Shown here: in pieces, positions 19,589-26,937 of the stretch
Numbering within the stretch: position 1 is the first letter of the stretch
How the letters are laid out: every line of letters starts with the position of its first letter
Source: JBCBDX01 sp039815825
Lineage (GTDB): Bacteria > Pseudomonadota > Alphaproteobacteria > Rhizobiales > Rhizobiaceae
Length of the DNA stretch: 64,000 nt
Direction of reading: 5' to 3'
NCBI GenBank assembly: GCA_039815825.1
Contig: JBCBYO010000010.1
Span: forward strand, 40,003 to 104,002
Position numbers and translations under genes: made by a program
Notes under the pieces: generated by a model
What the model was told of the DNA's origin: nothing
Seen by the model: only the letters and a program-made list of their open reading frames with translations
Databases searched by the model: none

Positions 19589-19899
19589 GCTGCATCACCT
19601 TCTTTTCGAACGGTTTCATTGATGCAGCATTCTTTCAAAAGATAGCTGCCCATGGTTTCCAGATGATCGAAATTGGCGCGGTTGACGACCGTGCGGCCAT
19701 CACGGTTTTGGGTGATCAAGTCGCCGTCGGCCAGCATACGCAGATGGTGGGCGAGCGTGGAGGCTGCCATGCCGCTTGCTTCCTGAATTTGGCCGACGCT
19801 CATACCAAGCCGTCCAGCTTTGACGAGCATCAACAAAACTCCCAAACGTTGCGGCGAGCCGATGGCGGCAAACCCGAGTGATGCCTTTTCGATATCCAT
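19585..19899 (-). CDS. ArsR-family winged-helix repressor
   Basis: A 104-residue DNA-binding protein: LGSPQRLGVLLMLVKAG, then MSVGQIQEASGMAASTLAHHLRMLADGDLI as helix-turn-helix, then ITQNRDGRTVVNRANFDH as wing. It has no paired CxC on the recognition helix; two cysteines occur near the C-terminus (KECCINETV), which could sense thiophilic metal or arsenite. It heads the permease/transglutaminase operon and very likely binds the perfect palindrome ahead of its own start. GGAG precedes the ATG at 19899. Confidence 0.9.
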   Translation of the reverse strand: MDIEKASLGFAAIGSPQRLGVLLMLVKAGRLGMSVGQIQEASGMAASTLAHHLRMLADGDLITQNRDGRTVVNRANFDHLETMGSYLLKECCINETVRKEGDAA

Positions 19900-19908
19900 A
19901 TCATCTCC

Positions 19909-19932
19909 ATATAACTAGAAAACTAGTTATAT
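19909..19932 (-). promoter_or_regulatory. Perfect 10-bp inverted repeat, probable ArsR operator
   Basis: ATATAACTAG, four A, then CTAGTTATAT form an exact inverted repeat 10 bases upstream of the ArsR start. On the minus strand a TTGACA box lies at 19947-19952, and a TAACTA hexamer 17 bases further on falls inside the repeat, so bound repressor would block the promoter. This is typical autoregulation in the ArsR family. Confidence 0.85.
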
Positions 19933-20055
19933 AGGATAAAATGATCTGTCAACTTCGTTTTTGGAGGTTCCGCTGGACTAATTCCCATGATAGCAGCGAC
20001 TGCCAATGCACAGCGGGTTTTGCATTTTATGCAAAGCCAATCATGGGAACGCGCA

Positions 20056-21561
20056 ATGGCAAAAATCATAGAAACGGCAACCGGCGAATTGGCGCTGACA
20101 TTTGATGACGTGCTGCTCCAGCCCGGACATTCAGAAATTTTGCCGGCTCAGACTGATATAAGCACTTCAATCGCACAAGACATTCACCTGAACTTGCCGA
20201 TCCTTTCTGCGGCAATGGACACGGTCACTGAGTCAGGTCTTGCTATCGCGATGGCGCAAGCTGGTGGTATGGGCATTGTCCACCGCAATCTGACGCCAGA
20301 CGAGCAAGCCGAAGAGGTGCGCCAGGTAAAAAAGTTTGAAAGCGGCATGGTGGTAAACCCCGTTTGTATTGGGCCTGAAGCGACGCTGGCCGATGCGAAA
20401 AAGCTCATGCGCACCTATAAGATTTCCGGCATTCCGGTTGTGGAAGACGGCGGTGTGGGCACCCAAAAGCCTGGTCGTCTTGTCGGCATTCTGACCAACC
20501 GCGATGTCCGTTTTGCATCCGATCCGGAGCAAAAAGTCTACGAGCTAATGACACGTGAAAACTTGATCACCGTTAAAGAAAGCGTCGAGCAAGACGAAGC
20601 GAAGCGGCTTTTGCACCAACACCGCATCGAGAAATTGCTGGTCGTTGACAAGCGTGGCTATTGCGTCGGACTGATCACCGTGAAGGATATCGAGAAGTCA
20701 AAACTCAATCCGAACGCTACGAAAGACTCGCAAGGGCGATTGCGTGTCGGCGCGGCCGTAAGCGTTGGTGATGACGCCTTGGAACGGGCTGAAAAGCTCG
20801 CTGAAGCGGGTGTGGATGTCATTGTGATCGACACCGCGCACGGCCATTCGCAACGCGTGTTGGATTCGGTTGGTCAGGTGAAAAAGCTCTCCAATTCCGT
20901 ACGAATCGTTGCTGGGAATGTGGCCACTGCCGATGGCACAAAGGCGTTAATCGACGCGGGAGCTGACTGCGTAAAAGTCGGTATTGGCCCCGGTTCGATT
21001 TGCACAACACGCGTTGTCGCCGGCGTTGGGGTTCCGCAATTTTCCGCTGTAATGTCGGCGGCGGAAGAAGGGCTTAAGGCTGGTGTTCCGGTCATCGCTG
21101 ACGGCGGCATCAAACTTTCCGGCGACCTTGCCAAAGCAATGGCAGCCGGCGCATCAGCGGTCATGGTCGGATCACTTCTTGCAGGAACCGATGAAAGCCC
21201 GGGCGAAGTCTACCTTCACCAAGGCCGCTCCTACAAAGCCTATCGCGGTATGGGGTCAGTCGGTGCCATGGCCCGCGGTTCGGCTGATCGCTACTTCCAG
21301 GCTGAAGTGCGCGACACACTCAAACTCGTGCCGGAAGGTATTGAAGGGCAGGTACCCTATAAGGGGCCGGTCCATCAGGTGCTTCACCAATTGGCAGGCG
21401 GCCTCAAAGCGGCCATGGGCTACACCGGGTGCGCAAATCTTGAAGACTTCCGTGAGAACTCCCGTTTTGTCCGTATCTCAAATGCTGGGCTGCGCGAAAG
21501 CCACGCGCATGATGTGACGATCACCCGCGAAAGCCCGAACTATCCGGGTGGTGGGCGTTAG
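20056..21561 (+). CDS. guaB: IMP dehydrogenase
   Basis: A 501-residue NAD-dependent enzyme oxidising IMP to XMP, first step of GMP synthesis. The (beta/alpha)8 barrel starts TFDDVLLQPGHSEILP; two CBS domains are inserted at about residues 95-215 (YKISGIPVVEDGG, HRIEKLLVVDKRG). The catalytic loop is GIGPGSICTTR with Cys316, and the flap region follows near MGSVGAMARGSADRY. The ATG at 20056 gives MAKIIETATGELALTFDD, the family start; an in-frame ATG at 19987 would add 23 unrelated residues. Its partner guaA lies 10 kb downstream. Confidence 0.97.
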   Translation: MAKIIETATGELALTFDDVLLQPGHSEILPAQTDISTSIAQDIHLNLPILSAAMDTVTESGLAIAMAQAGGMGIVHRNLTPDEQAEEVRQVKKFESGMVVNPVCIGPEATLADAKKLMRTYKISGIPVVEDGGVGTQKPGRLVGILTNRDVRFASDPEQKVYELMTRENLITVKESVEQDEAKRLLHQHRIEKLLVVDKRGYCVGLITVKDIEKSKLNPNATKDSQGRLRVGAAVSVGDDALERAEKLAEAGVDVIVIDTAHGHSQRVLDSVGQVKKLSNSVRIVAGNVATADGTKALIDAGADCVKVGIGPGSICTTRVVAGVGVPQFSAVMSAAEEGLKAGVPVIADGGIKLSGDLAKAMAAGASAVMVGSLLAGTDESPGEVYLHQGRSYKAYRGMGSVGAMARGSADRYFQAEVRDTLKLVPEGIEGQVPYKGPVHQVLHQLAGGLKAAMGYTGCANLEDFRENSRFVRISNAGLRESHAHDVTITRESPNYPGGGR

Positions 21562-21570
21562 GTTGCCGGT

Positions 21571-22104
21571 GTGAGTTTACGCGAAAAGATTTTCGTCTAC
21601 TTCACCGCTGCCTGGTTTGCGGTTTTGGCAGGGGTCAATGCGTTGATCTTTGAGCCGATGGCGGATGGGCAAAAAGCTCCCGATGCACAGCCTTTAGGCT
21701 ACAGCCATGATGCTGTCATGGGCTGGGCCTCATCACTCGATGCGAATGAACGTAGTGCTTTTCTACTGTGGCACACCCGCTTTCTCGATTTCGTATTCCC
21801 AATCCTCCTGATGGCAGCACTTTTTGTCTTGCTGACCGCGTCTTTGCGGCAATTCGAACGATTCCGAACACTTCCATCTTGGTTACGCGTGGCGCTGCCG
21901 GTCGTGCTTGTGGCGCCGTATGGCTTGTTCGATTTTCTCGAAAACGGCTTGGTGGCCGATATGCTACGCGGCGAGGTGCCGATTGATCCGGTTTCGGTTG
22001 GCCTGGCCTCGTCTTACACGGTGCTGAAGTTTTCGTTTGTTGGGATCGCGTTTGCCGTTTGGTTTGGGCTTTGGATGGTTACTGGTCGCGTAAGGGCGCG
22101 TTAG
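21571..22104 (+). CDS. Integral membrane protein of unknown function
   Basis: A 177-residue protein with four hydrophobic segments (near residues 8-27, 72-92, 104-122 and 148-170) and short loops. It begins with a GTG nine bases after the guaB stop and is probably co-transcribed with guaB. No family motif is recognised. The central segments contain LLWHTRFLDFVFPILLMA and APYGLFDFLENG, in which charged residues fall inside or next to predicted helices. No function can be proposed. Confidence 0.65.
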   Translation: MSLREKIFVYFTAAWFAVLAGVNALIFEPMADGQKAPDAQPLGYSHDAVMGWASSLDANERSAFLLWHTRFLDFVFPILLMAALFVLLTASLRQFERFRTLPSWLRVALPVVLVAPYGLFDFLENGLVADMLRGEVPIDPVSVGLASSYTVLKFSFVGIAFAVWFGLWMVTGRVRAR

Positions 22105-23008
22105 CACGCCATAGCAATGGTATTGCGGCAGCGCGAATAGTCTCGGCCAATGCCTCGAAGTTTGTCGATCGAGCGCTGGATCCCCGATAAAAAAGTGCAA
22201 TTTTGCGAGATGGTGCCGGCGCGGTAAACGGCGCAATTTCGATCGCATCTAGCTTCTGTGTCTCAGCATCAATAGCAATTGATGGAATAAGCGTGACACC
22301 AAGTCCGTTGGCGACGAGCTGTAACAATGTGGTCATGGACGTCGCGCCCAAATTGACCAGTTGGTAGGGGCCAGCAGCTTCGCATACCGTGAGTGCTTGA
22401 TCACGTAGACAGTGCCCGTCTTCCAGCAAAAGAAGCCGGTCCATTACCAACTTGTCTGGCGCGATAGGCGAGGACAAAACGTCCGCACTATTACGCCCTG
22501 CCGCCATGTAAAAAATGTCCTCAAAAAGATCGGTCGACTTTGCATTGCGGATTTCGATGGGCTTTGCGGCAATGATGGCGGCTAGGTTTCCGTTGGTAAG
22601 TTCCTGCACCAGCCGTTCGGTTTTCGCTTCGCGCACCTTTAATTCGAGTGCCGGGAAGGCAGTCCGTAGCGCTGGCAGCAATTTTGGCAGTAGATAAGGG
22701 GCTACCGTCGGTATCATGCCGATCTCTAAAGTCCCTGAGAGCTCGTCCGCTTTCGAGGTCGCTAGTTCCTCCAAAGCTTCGATCTGCTGGAGAATGGCGC
22801 GGGCTTTTGGCAAAAGCAGTTTGCCCGTTGGGGTCAATGTGATGCCGCCACGGTTACGCTCAACCAGGTCTGTACCGAGCTTGTCTTCCATATCCATGAT
22901 TTGCGCAGAGAGTGCCGGTTGCGTGACGTTGACGCTTTCCGCCGCCCGTCGGAAGTGTTTTTCACGGGCCAGAGCATCAAAGAAAAGCAATTGCCTTACT
23001 GTAAACAT
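22079..23008 (-). CDS. oxyR: LysR-type peroxide sensor OxyR
   Basis: A 309-residue LysR-type regulator. The N-terminal helix-turn-helix is MFTVRQLLFFDALAREKHFRRAA followed by NVTQPALSAQIMDMEDKLG. The effector domain has the redox pair expected of OxyR: one Cys in LLLEDGHCLRDQALTVCEAAG and a second in the same segment nine residues on, the usual GHCLRDQAL-x-C arrangement. It is divergent from katG, its usual target. The 3' end overlaps the end of the convergent membrane-protein gene by 26 bases. The ATG at 23008 matches the family start. Confidence 0.95.
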   Translation of the reverse strand: MFTVRQLLFFDALAREKHFRRAAESVNVTQPALSAQIMDMEDKLGTDLVERNRGGITLTPTGKLLLPKARAILQQIEALEELATSKADELSGTLEIGMIPTVAPYLLPKLLPALRTAFPALELKVREAKTERLVQELTNGNLAAIIAAKPIEIRNAKSTDLFEDIFYMAAGRNSADVLSSPIAPDKLVMDRLLLLEDGHCLRDQALTVCEAAGPYQLVNLGATSMTTLLQLVANGLGVTLIPSIAIDAETQKLDAIEIAPFTAPAPSRKIALFYRGSSARSTNFEALAETIRAAAIPLLWRANAPLRDQ

Positions 23009-23107
23009 AATAAGAAAAACTAATTGAAAAGATTGGAATTTGCAATTTGAAATTATTCTAAACTGCGCCAATTAAAGCTCAGTTCCACACAATCGGGAGA
23101 GCTTTCT
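23009..23107. promoter_or_regulatory. oxyR-katG divergent control region
   Basis: These 99 bases separate the divergent oxyR and katG starts and are much more AT-rich than the flanking genes, with several AATT and T-N11-A half-sites between 23025 and 23065 as expected for LysR-type binding. I cannot fix the exact OxyR footprint. GGGAGAG just before 23108 is the katG ribosome-binding site. Confidence 0.7.
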
Positions 23108-25285
23108 ATGGACATCAAAGTCGACGGCAGCATCGGCAAATGCCCTGTCATGCACGGATCAATCACTTCAATGGAAACCAGCGTGACAGCTTGGTGGCCG
23201 CGTACGCTCAATCTGGGCATCCTTCACCAAAATGGCACGAGCCCATCGCCTATGGGCGAGACATTCAACTACCGTGAAGAGGTCAAAAAGCTCGATGTTG
23301 ATGCATTGAAAGCTGACCTGCACAAAATGCTGCATGAAAGCCAACCCTGGTGGCCTGCAGACTATGGCACCTATGCGGGTTTGATGGTGCGCTTGGCGTG
23401 GCATGCCGCCGGCACCTATCGCACACAAGACGGCCGTGGTGGCGCCGGCTCCGGCAATATTCGTTTCGCGCCTTTGAACTCTTGGCCTGACAACACGTCC
23501 CTCGACAAAGCTCGTCGCCTCCTGTGGCCAATCAAAAAGAAATACGGCAACAAAATCTCATGGGCAGACTTGATCATTCTGGCCGGTAACGTGGCCTACG
23601 AGTCAGCCGGGCTGAAGACTTTTGGTTTCTCATTTGGCCGCGAAGATATCTGGGCGCCGGAAGAAGATGTCTATTGGGGTGCCGAAGATGAGTGGCTGGC
23701 ACCATCTGAAAACCGGTACGAAAGTGTTGAAAAAGCCGACACGCTGGAAAACCCGCTGGCTGCCGTTCACATGGGACTTATTTACGTCAATCCCGAAGGC
23801 ATCAACGGCAATCCAAATCCGGAATTGACGGCGACGCACGTGCGCGAAACATTTGCCCGCATGGCCATGAATGATGAGGAAACCGCAGCGCTAACAGCGG
23901 GTGGCCACACAATCGGCAAAGCACACGGCAATGGCGATGCTTCCATGCTCAGCGCCGAACCCGAAGGTGGTGCCCTTGAAGACCAAGGCTTTGGCTGGAT
24001 GAACCCGAACCAGGAAGGCAAGGCGAGCCAGGCGATAACATCTGGTATTGAAGGCGCGTGGACAACCAATCCGACCAAGTGGGACGGTGGTTACATGAAG
24101 TTGCTCCTCGGTTACGACTGGGAGCTGACCAAGTCGCCAGCCGGCGCAAACCAGTATCAGCCTATCGGCATTGCCGAACAAGATATGCCTATCGACGCGG
24201 ACGATCCATCAGTACGCCGCATGCCCATGATGACGGATGCGGACATGGCGATGAAAGTCGATCCGACCTACCGTGAGTATATGGAAAAATTCCATGCCGA
24301 TCACGACTACTTCTCGGACACATTTGCCCGTGCGTGGTTCAAACTAACCCACCGCGATATGGGCCCGAAAGTTCGCTACATCGGACCCGAAGTACCGCAG
24401 GAAGATCTGATCTGGCAGGATCCGATCCCTGCTGGTTCGACAAGCTATGATGTGGACGCAGTCAAAGAAAAGATCGCTGCTTCAGGTTTGTTGATCGCCG
24501 AACTGGTGGCGACCGCATGGGACTCTGCACGTACATTCCGCGGCTCAGATTTGCGTGGTGGTGCCAATGGTGCGCGCATTCGCTTGGCCCCGCAAAATGA
24601 GTGGGAAGGCAATGAACCTGATCGCTTGGCAAAGGTGCTTGCCGTGCTTGAACCAATTGCAGCAGAAACTGGTGCTTCCGTTGCTGATGTCATCGTTTTG
24701 GCCGGCAATGTCGGCGTCGAGCAGGCAGCGAAAGCGGCGGGCTTCAAGGTACTGGTGCCATTTGCACCGGGCCGCGGTGACGCGACCCAAGAGACGACAG
24801 ACGTGGACTCATTTGAATATCTCGAGCCACTTGCTGACGGTTTCCGGAACTGGGAGAAAACCAAATTCGTCGCAGAGCCGGAAGAAATGATGCTCGACCG
24901 CGCTCAACTCATGGGGCTCACCGGTCCAGAAATGACGGTTCTGCTTGGTGGTTTGCGCGCACTTGATGCTAACTACGGCGGCTCAAAACATGGCGTCTTC
25001 ACAGACCGTCCGGGACAGTTGACGAATGACTTCTTCGTCAACCTGACGGACATGGGCAATGAGTGGAAGCCGGTCAAAGGTGGCACGTACGAGATCGTTG
25101 ATCGTGTCAGCGGCGATGCGAAATGGACCGCCACCCGCGCAGACTTGGTGTTTGGATCAAACTCGATCCTGCGCGCCTATGCCGAGGTTTACGCTCAAGA
25201 TGATGCCCAAGAAAAGTTCGTCGTCGACTTTGTGACGGCTTGGGCAAAGGTCATGCACGCTGATCGATTTGATCTCTCGGCTTGA
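23108..25285 (+). CDS. katG: Catalase-peroxidase KatG
   Basis: A 725-residue bifunctional haem enzyme that breaks down hydrogen peroxide. The N-terminal active half has distal Arg95, Trp98 and His99 (VRLAWHAAGTYR), proximal His267 (GGHTIGKAHG), and the residues expected to form the Met-Tyr-Trp adduct: Trp98, Tyr226 (HMGLIYVNPEG) and Met252 (ARMAMNDEET). The C-terminal half is the usual degenerate duplicate (IAELVATAWDSARTFRGSD). Length is normal and no signal peptide is present. Transcription away from oxyR indicates peroxide induction. Confidence 0.98.
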   Translation: MDIKVDGSIGKCPVMHGSITSMETSVTAWWPRTLNLGILHQNGTSPSPMGETFNYREEVKKLDVDALKADLHKMLHESQPWWPADYGTYAGLMVRLAWHAAGTYRTQDGRGGAGSGNIRFAPLNSWPDNTSLDKARRLLWPIKKKYGNKISWADLIILAGNVAYESAGLKTFGFSFGREDIWAPEEDVYWGAEDEWLAPSENRYESVEKADTLENPLAAVHMGLIYVNPEGINGNPNPELTATHVRETFARMAMNDEETAALTAGGHTIGKAHGNGDASMLSAEPEGGALEDQGFGWMNPNQEGKASQAITSGIEGAWTTNPTKWDGGYMKLLLGYDWELTKSPAGANQYQPIGIAEQDMPIDADDPSVRRMPMMTDADMAMKVDPTYREYMEKFHADHDYFSDTFARAWFKLTHRDMGPKVRYIGPEVPQEDLIWQDPIPAGSTSYDVDAVKEKIAASGLLIAELVATAWDSARTFRGSDLRGGANGARIRLAPQNEWEGNEPDRLAKVLAVLEPIAAETGASVADVIVLAGNVGVEQAAKAAGFKVLVPFAPGRGDATQETTDVDSFEYLEPLADGFRNWEKTKFVAEPEEMMLDRAQLMGLTGPEMTVLLGGLRALDANYGGSKHGVFTDRPGQLTNDFFVNLTDMGNEWKPVKGGTYEIVDRVSGDAKWTATRADLVFGSNSILRAYAEVYAQDDAQEKFVVDFVTAWAKVMHADRFDLSA

Positions 25286-25299
25286 ATTTAGCCATTGTT

Positions 25300-25322
25300 G
25301 GCCGGGCGCAGTGCGCCCGGCC
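25300..25322. terminator. GC-rich hairpin between convergent genes, possible bidirectional terminator
   Basis: GGCCGGGCGCA, one G, then TGCGCCCGGCC is a perfect 11-bp inverted repeat 14 bases past the katG stop and just beyond the convergent stop at 25339. There is no T run on either side, so termination may be Rho-assisted, or the hairpin may protect 3' ends. Confidence 0.6.
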
Positions 25323-25338
25323 GGTGTCGTCCTTACGC

Positions 25339-25722
25339 CTAGTCGTTCATTGCGATCCGGCCAAGCGGTCCGTTCCAGATAAACGAACGGGAACTCGTCA
25401 CTTTCATGGTCGAGTTATCACCAGCGCGATATTCGTTTGCGCCTTGGTCAACGTAAAAGATTTGACCACCGTTTCGTCCGGTTAAGGTCTGCAATGTGTA
25501 ACCGTTGCCGGCAGCTCGAATGCGGACCCGTTGGCGTTTTCCAGAACCGTCAAAGCCTTTAAATTCGCCTGGATCCAACGCAATGTTGCTTGGTGGCGGC
25601 GGAGGTGGCGGCTCAATGCCGCCGCCATTGCCGGGAGGCGCATCGACGGTGACACAGCCGGTCACCAAGAGGCCACAGAAGGCAACAAGAGCACCGCGTC
25701 GCGAAAGTTTTGAGTTGAACAT
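25339..25722 (-). CDS. Small lipoprotein of unknown function, paralogue of the next gene
   Basis: A 127-residue protein with a lipoprotein signal (SRRGALVAFCGLLVTGC, lipid Cys23), a Pro/Gly-rich linker containing seven consecutive Pro, and a 79-residue C-terminal domain. That domain aligns without gaps to the domain of the neighbouring gene at 25752-26132, with 61 of 79 residues identical by my count; conserved pieces include GKRQRVRIR, GNGYTLQTLTGRN and IWNG-LGRIA-ND. I do not recognise the family. The twin arginine before the hydrophobic core allows Tat export. The pair clearly arose by tandem duplication and then took different anchoring: lipid here, soluble in the neighbour. Confidence 0.75.
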   Translation of the reverse strand: MFNSKLSRRGALVAFCGLLVTGCVTVDAPPGNGGGIEPPPPPPPSNIALDPGEFKGFDGSGKRQRVRIRAAGNGYTLQTLTGRNGGQIFYVDQGANEYRAGDNSTMKVTSSRSFIWNGPLGRIAMND

Positions 25723-25751
25723 AATGTTTCCCCGCTAGTTTTCTCGTTCGA

Positions 25752-26132
25752 TCAGTCGTTCAGAGCGATGCGGCCTAGCCAGCCGTTCCAGATCGCACTG
25801 CGACGGCCAGTCACTTCCAAAGTGGTCCCATCTTGCGCGCGGTAAATGTTACCACCTTGGTGGACGTAGAAGACCTGTCCGCTGTTGCGCCCTGTCAGGG
25901 TTTGCAATGTGTACCCGTTACCTGCGGTACGAATACGGACACGCTGGCGTTTGCCGGACGTATCAAAGCCTTTGAAATCGCCTGGATCGAGACTAAATTG
26001 AGCCGCCTGTGCTTGAATCACATGTGTCTCGACAGACATTTGCGGCACCGACAGGAATGCCGAAGCCGGGGTCGCGGTGAAGATGGTTGCCAAAGCAAGA
26101 GCAGTGGCGGCAAGAGTAGATTTTCTAGTCAT
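25752..26132 (-). CDS. Small exported protein of unknown function, paralogue of the previous gene
   Basis: A 126-residue protein with a conventional signal peptide (hydrophobic stretch then TPASA cleavage near residue 25) and no lipobox. After a short spacer comes the same 79-residue domain as in the lipoprotein at 25339-25722, beginning LDPGDFKGFDTSGKRQRVRIR. The domain looks beta-rich, with regularly spaced aromatic and Gly residues, and could be a small barrel, which is inference. It is transcribed in the same direction as the lipoprotein gene and the response regulator upstream of it, separated from the latter by a hairpin-rich 113-base gap. Confidence 0.75.
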   Translation of the reverse strand: MTRKSTLAATALALATIFTATPASAFLSVPQMSVETHVIQAQAAQFSLDPGDFKGFDTSGKRQRVRIRTAGNGYTLQTLTGRNSGQVFYVHQGGNIYRAQDGTTLEVTGRRSAIWNGWLGRIALND

Positions 26133-26186
26133 GTTAGTTTCCTCGTTAACGCCCCCCTCGGGCGATGACGGGAAGATGCCGGAAAC

Positions 26187-26218
26187 GAAAACTCATGCAC
26201 ATGAGGGAAATCCCTCAT
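26187..26218 (-). terminator. Overlapping palindromes downstream of the response regulator gene
   Basis: CTCATG-CA-CATGAG (26192-26205) and ATGAGGGA-AA-TCCCTCAT (26201-26218) are both perfect and share the ATGAG unit. Read on the minus strand, the first hairpin is followed by TTTTCGTTT, so it can serve as the intrinsic terminator of the response regulator gene. The second palindrome could instead be an operator for the small exported protein gene that starts at 26132. Confidence 0.6.
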
Positions 26219-26245
26219 TTGCCGTCGCATCAATTTCATGCAGCT

Positions 26246-26905
26246 TTAAGGCCTAAGTTCGCGTTGTGCGTCGAGTAATCCTTCACGCAATGCATAGGCC
26301 AACAATTCGGCGACCGAGTGGACGTCGAGTTTGCGCATGAGGTTCGTGCGATGATTATCGATGGTTTTGGCGCTCACACCAAGGCGCTCGCCAATTTCGC
26401 GGTTCGCGTATCCGCGCGAAACCAGCGAAAGGATTTGACGCTCACGAGGTGTCAACTCAGGGCTGTCTTCAACCGTTTCCAAAATCGCAGTCACATCGGG
26501 CGAGATGATGCGGCCGCCGCTCAAAATAAGCGGGATGGCTTTGATCAGATGCCCCAGATCGCCATTTTTCATGAAAAGTCCGTCAACCCCCGCATTCACG
26601 AGTTCGCCCAAAAGCCCGTGCGATGTCATGCCCGTAAAAACAATGACTTTTGTTTCCGGAGACCAGCGGCGCGCTTCGACAAAAACATCGATTCCCTGTG
26701 CGTACGGCATGCCGATATCGAGCGACATGATCGTCGGTCGAAATTGTTTCACCATGCTTATCGCTTCTATCCCGGTGCCTGCTTGACCCACGATATCCAC
26801 GCCTCCATGCTCGTTGAGCAAATCACACATGCCGTTTCTAAGCATGACGTGATCGTCTGCGACGATACCGGTGCGCGGGGGCAAATCAGGGTGCGCTGAT
26901 GACAT
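26246..26905 (-). CDS. NarL/LuxR-type response regulator
   Basis: A 219-residue two-component regulator. The receiver domain has the acidic pair DD at residues 17-18 (IVADDHVMLRNG), the phosphoacceptor Asp63 (IMSLDIGMP), the Thr/Ser in VIVFTGM and Lys in LFMKNG. The LuxR-type helix-turn-helix is ELTPRERQILSLVSRGYANREIGERLGVSAKTIDNHRTNLMRKL in outline. It is divergent from and nearly abuts the histidine kinase gene at 26938, which is probably its partner. Likely targets in the neighbourhood are the two exported-protein genes just downstream on the same strand. Confidence 0.92.
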   Translation of the reverse strand: MSSAHPDLPPRTGIVADDHVMLRNGMCDLLNEHGGVDIVGQAGTGIEAISMVKQFRPTIMSLDIGMPYAQGIDVFVEARRWSPETKVIVFTGMTSHGLLGELVNAGVDGLFMKNGDLGHLIKAIPLILSGGRIISPDVTAILETVEDSPELTPRERQILSLVSRGYANREIGERLGVSAKTIDNHRTNLMRKLDVHSVAELLAYALREGLLDAQRELRP

Positions 26906-26937
26906 TTCAACTCTTCTGTGTGACCGTGCGTCAATTA

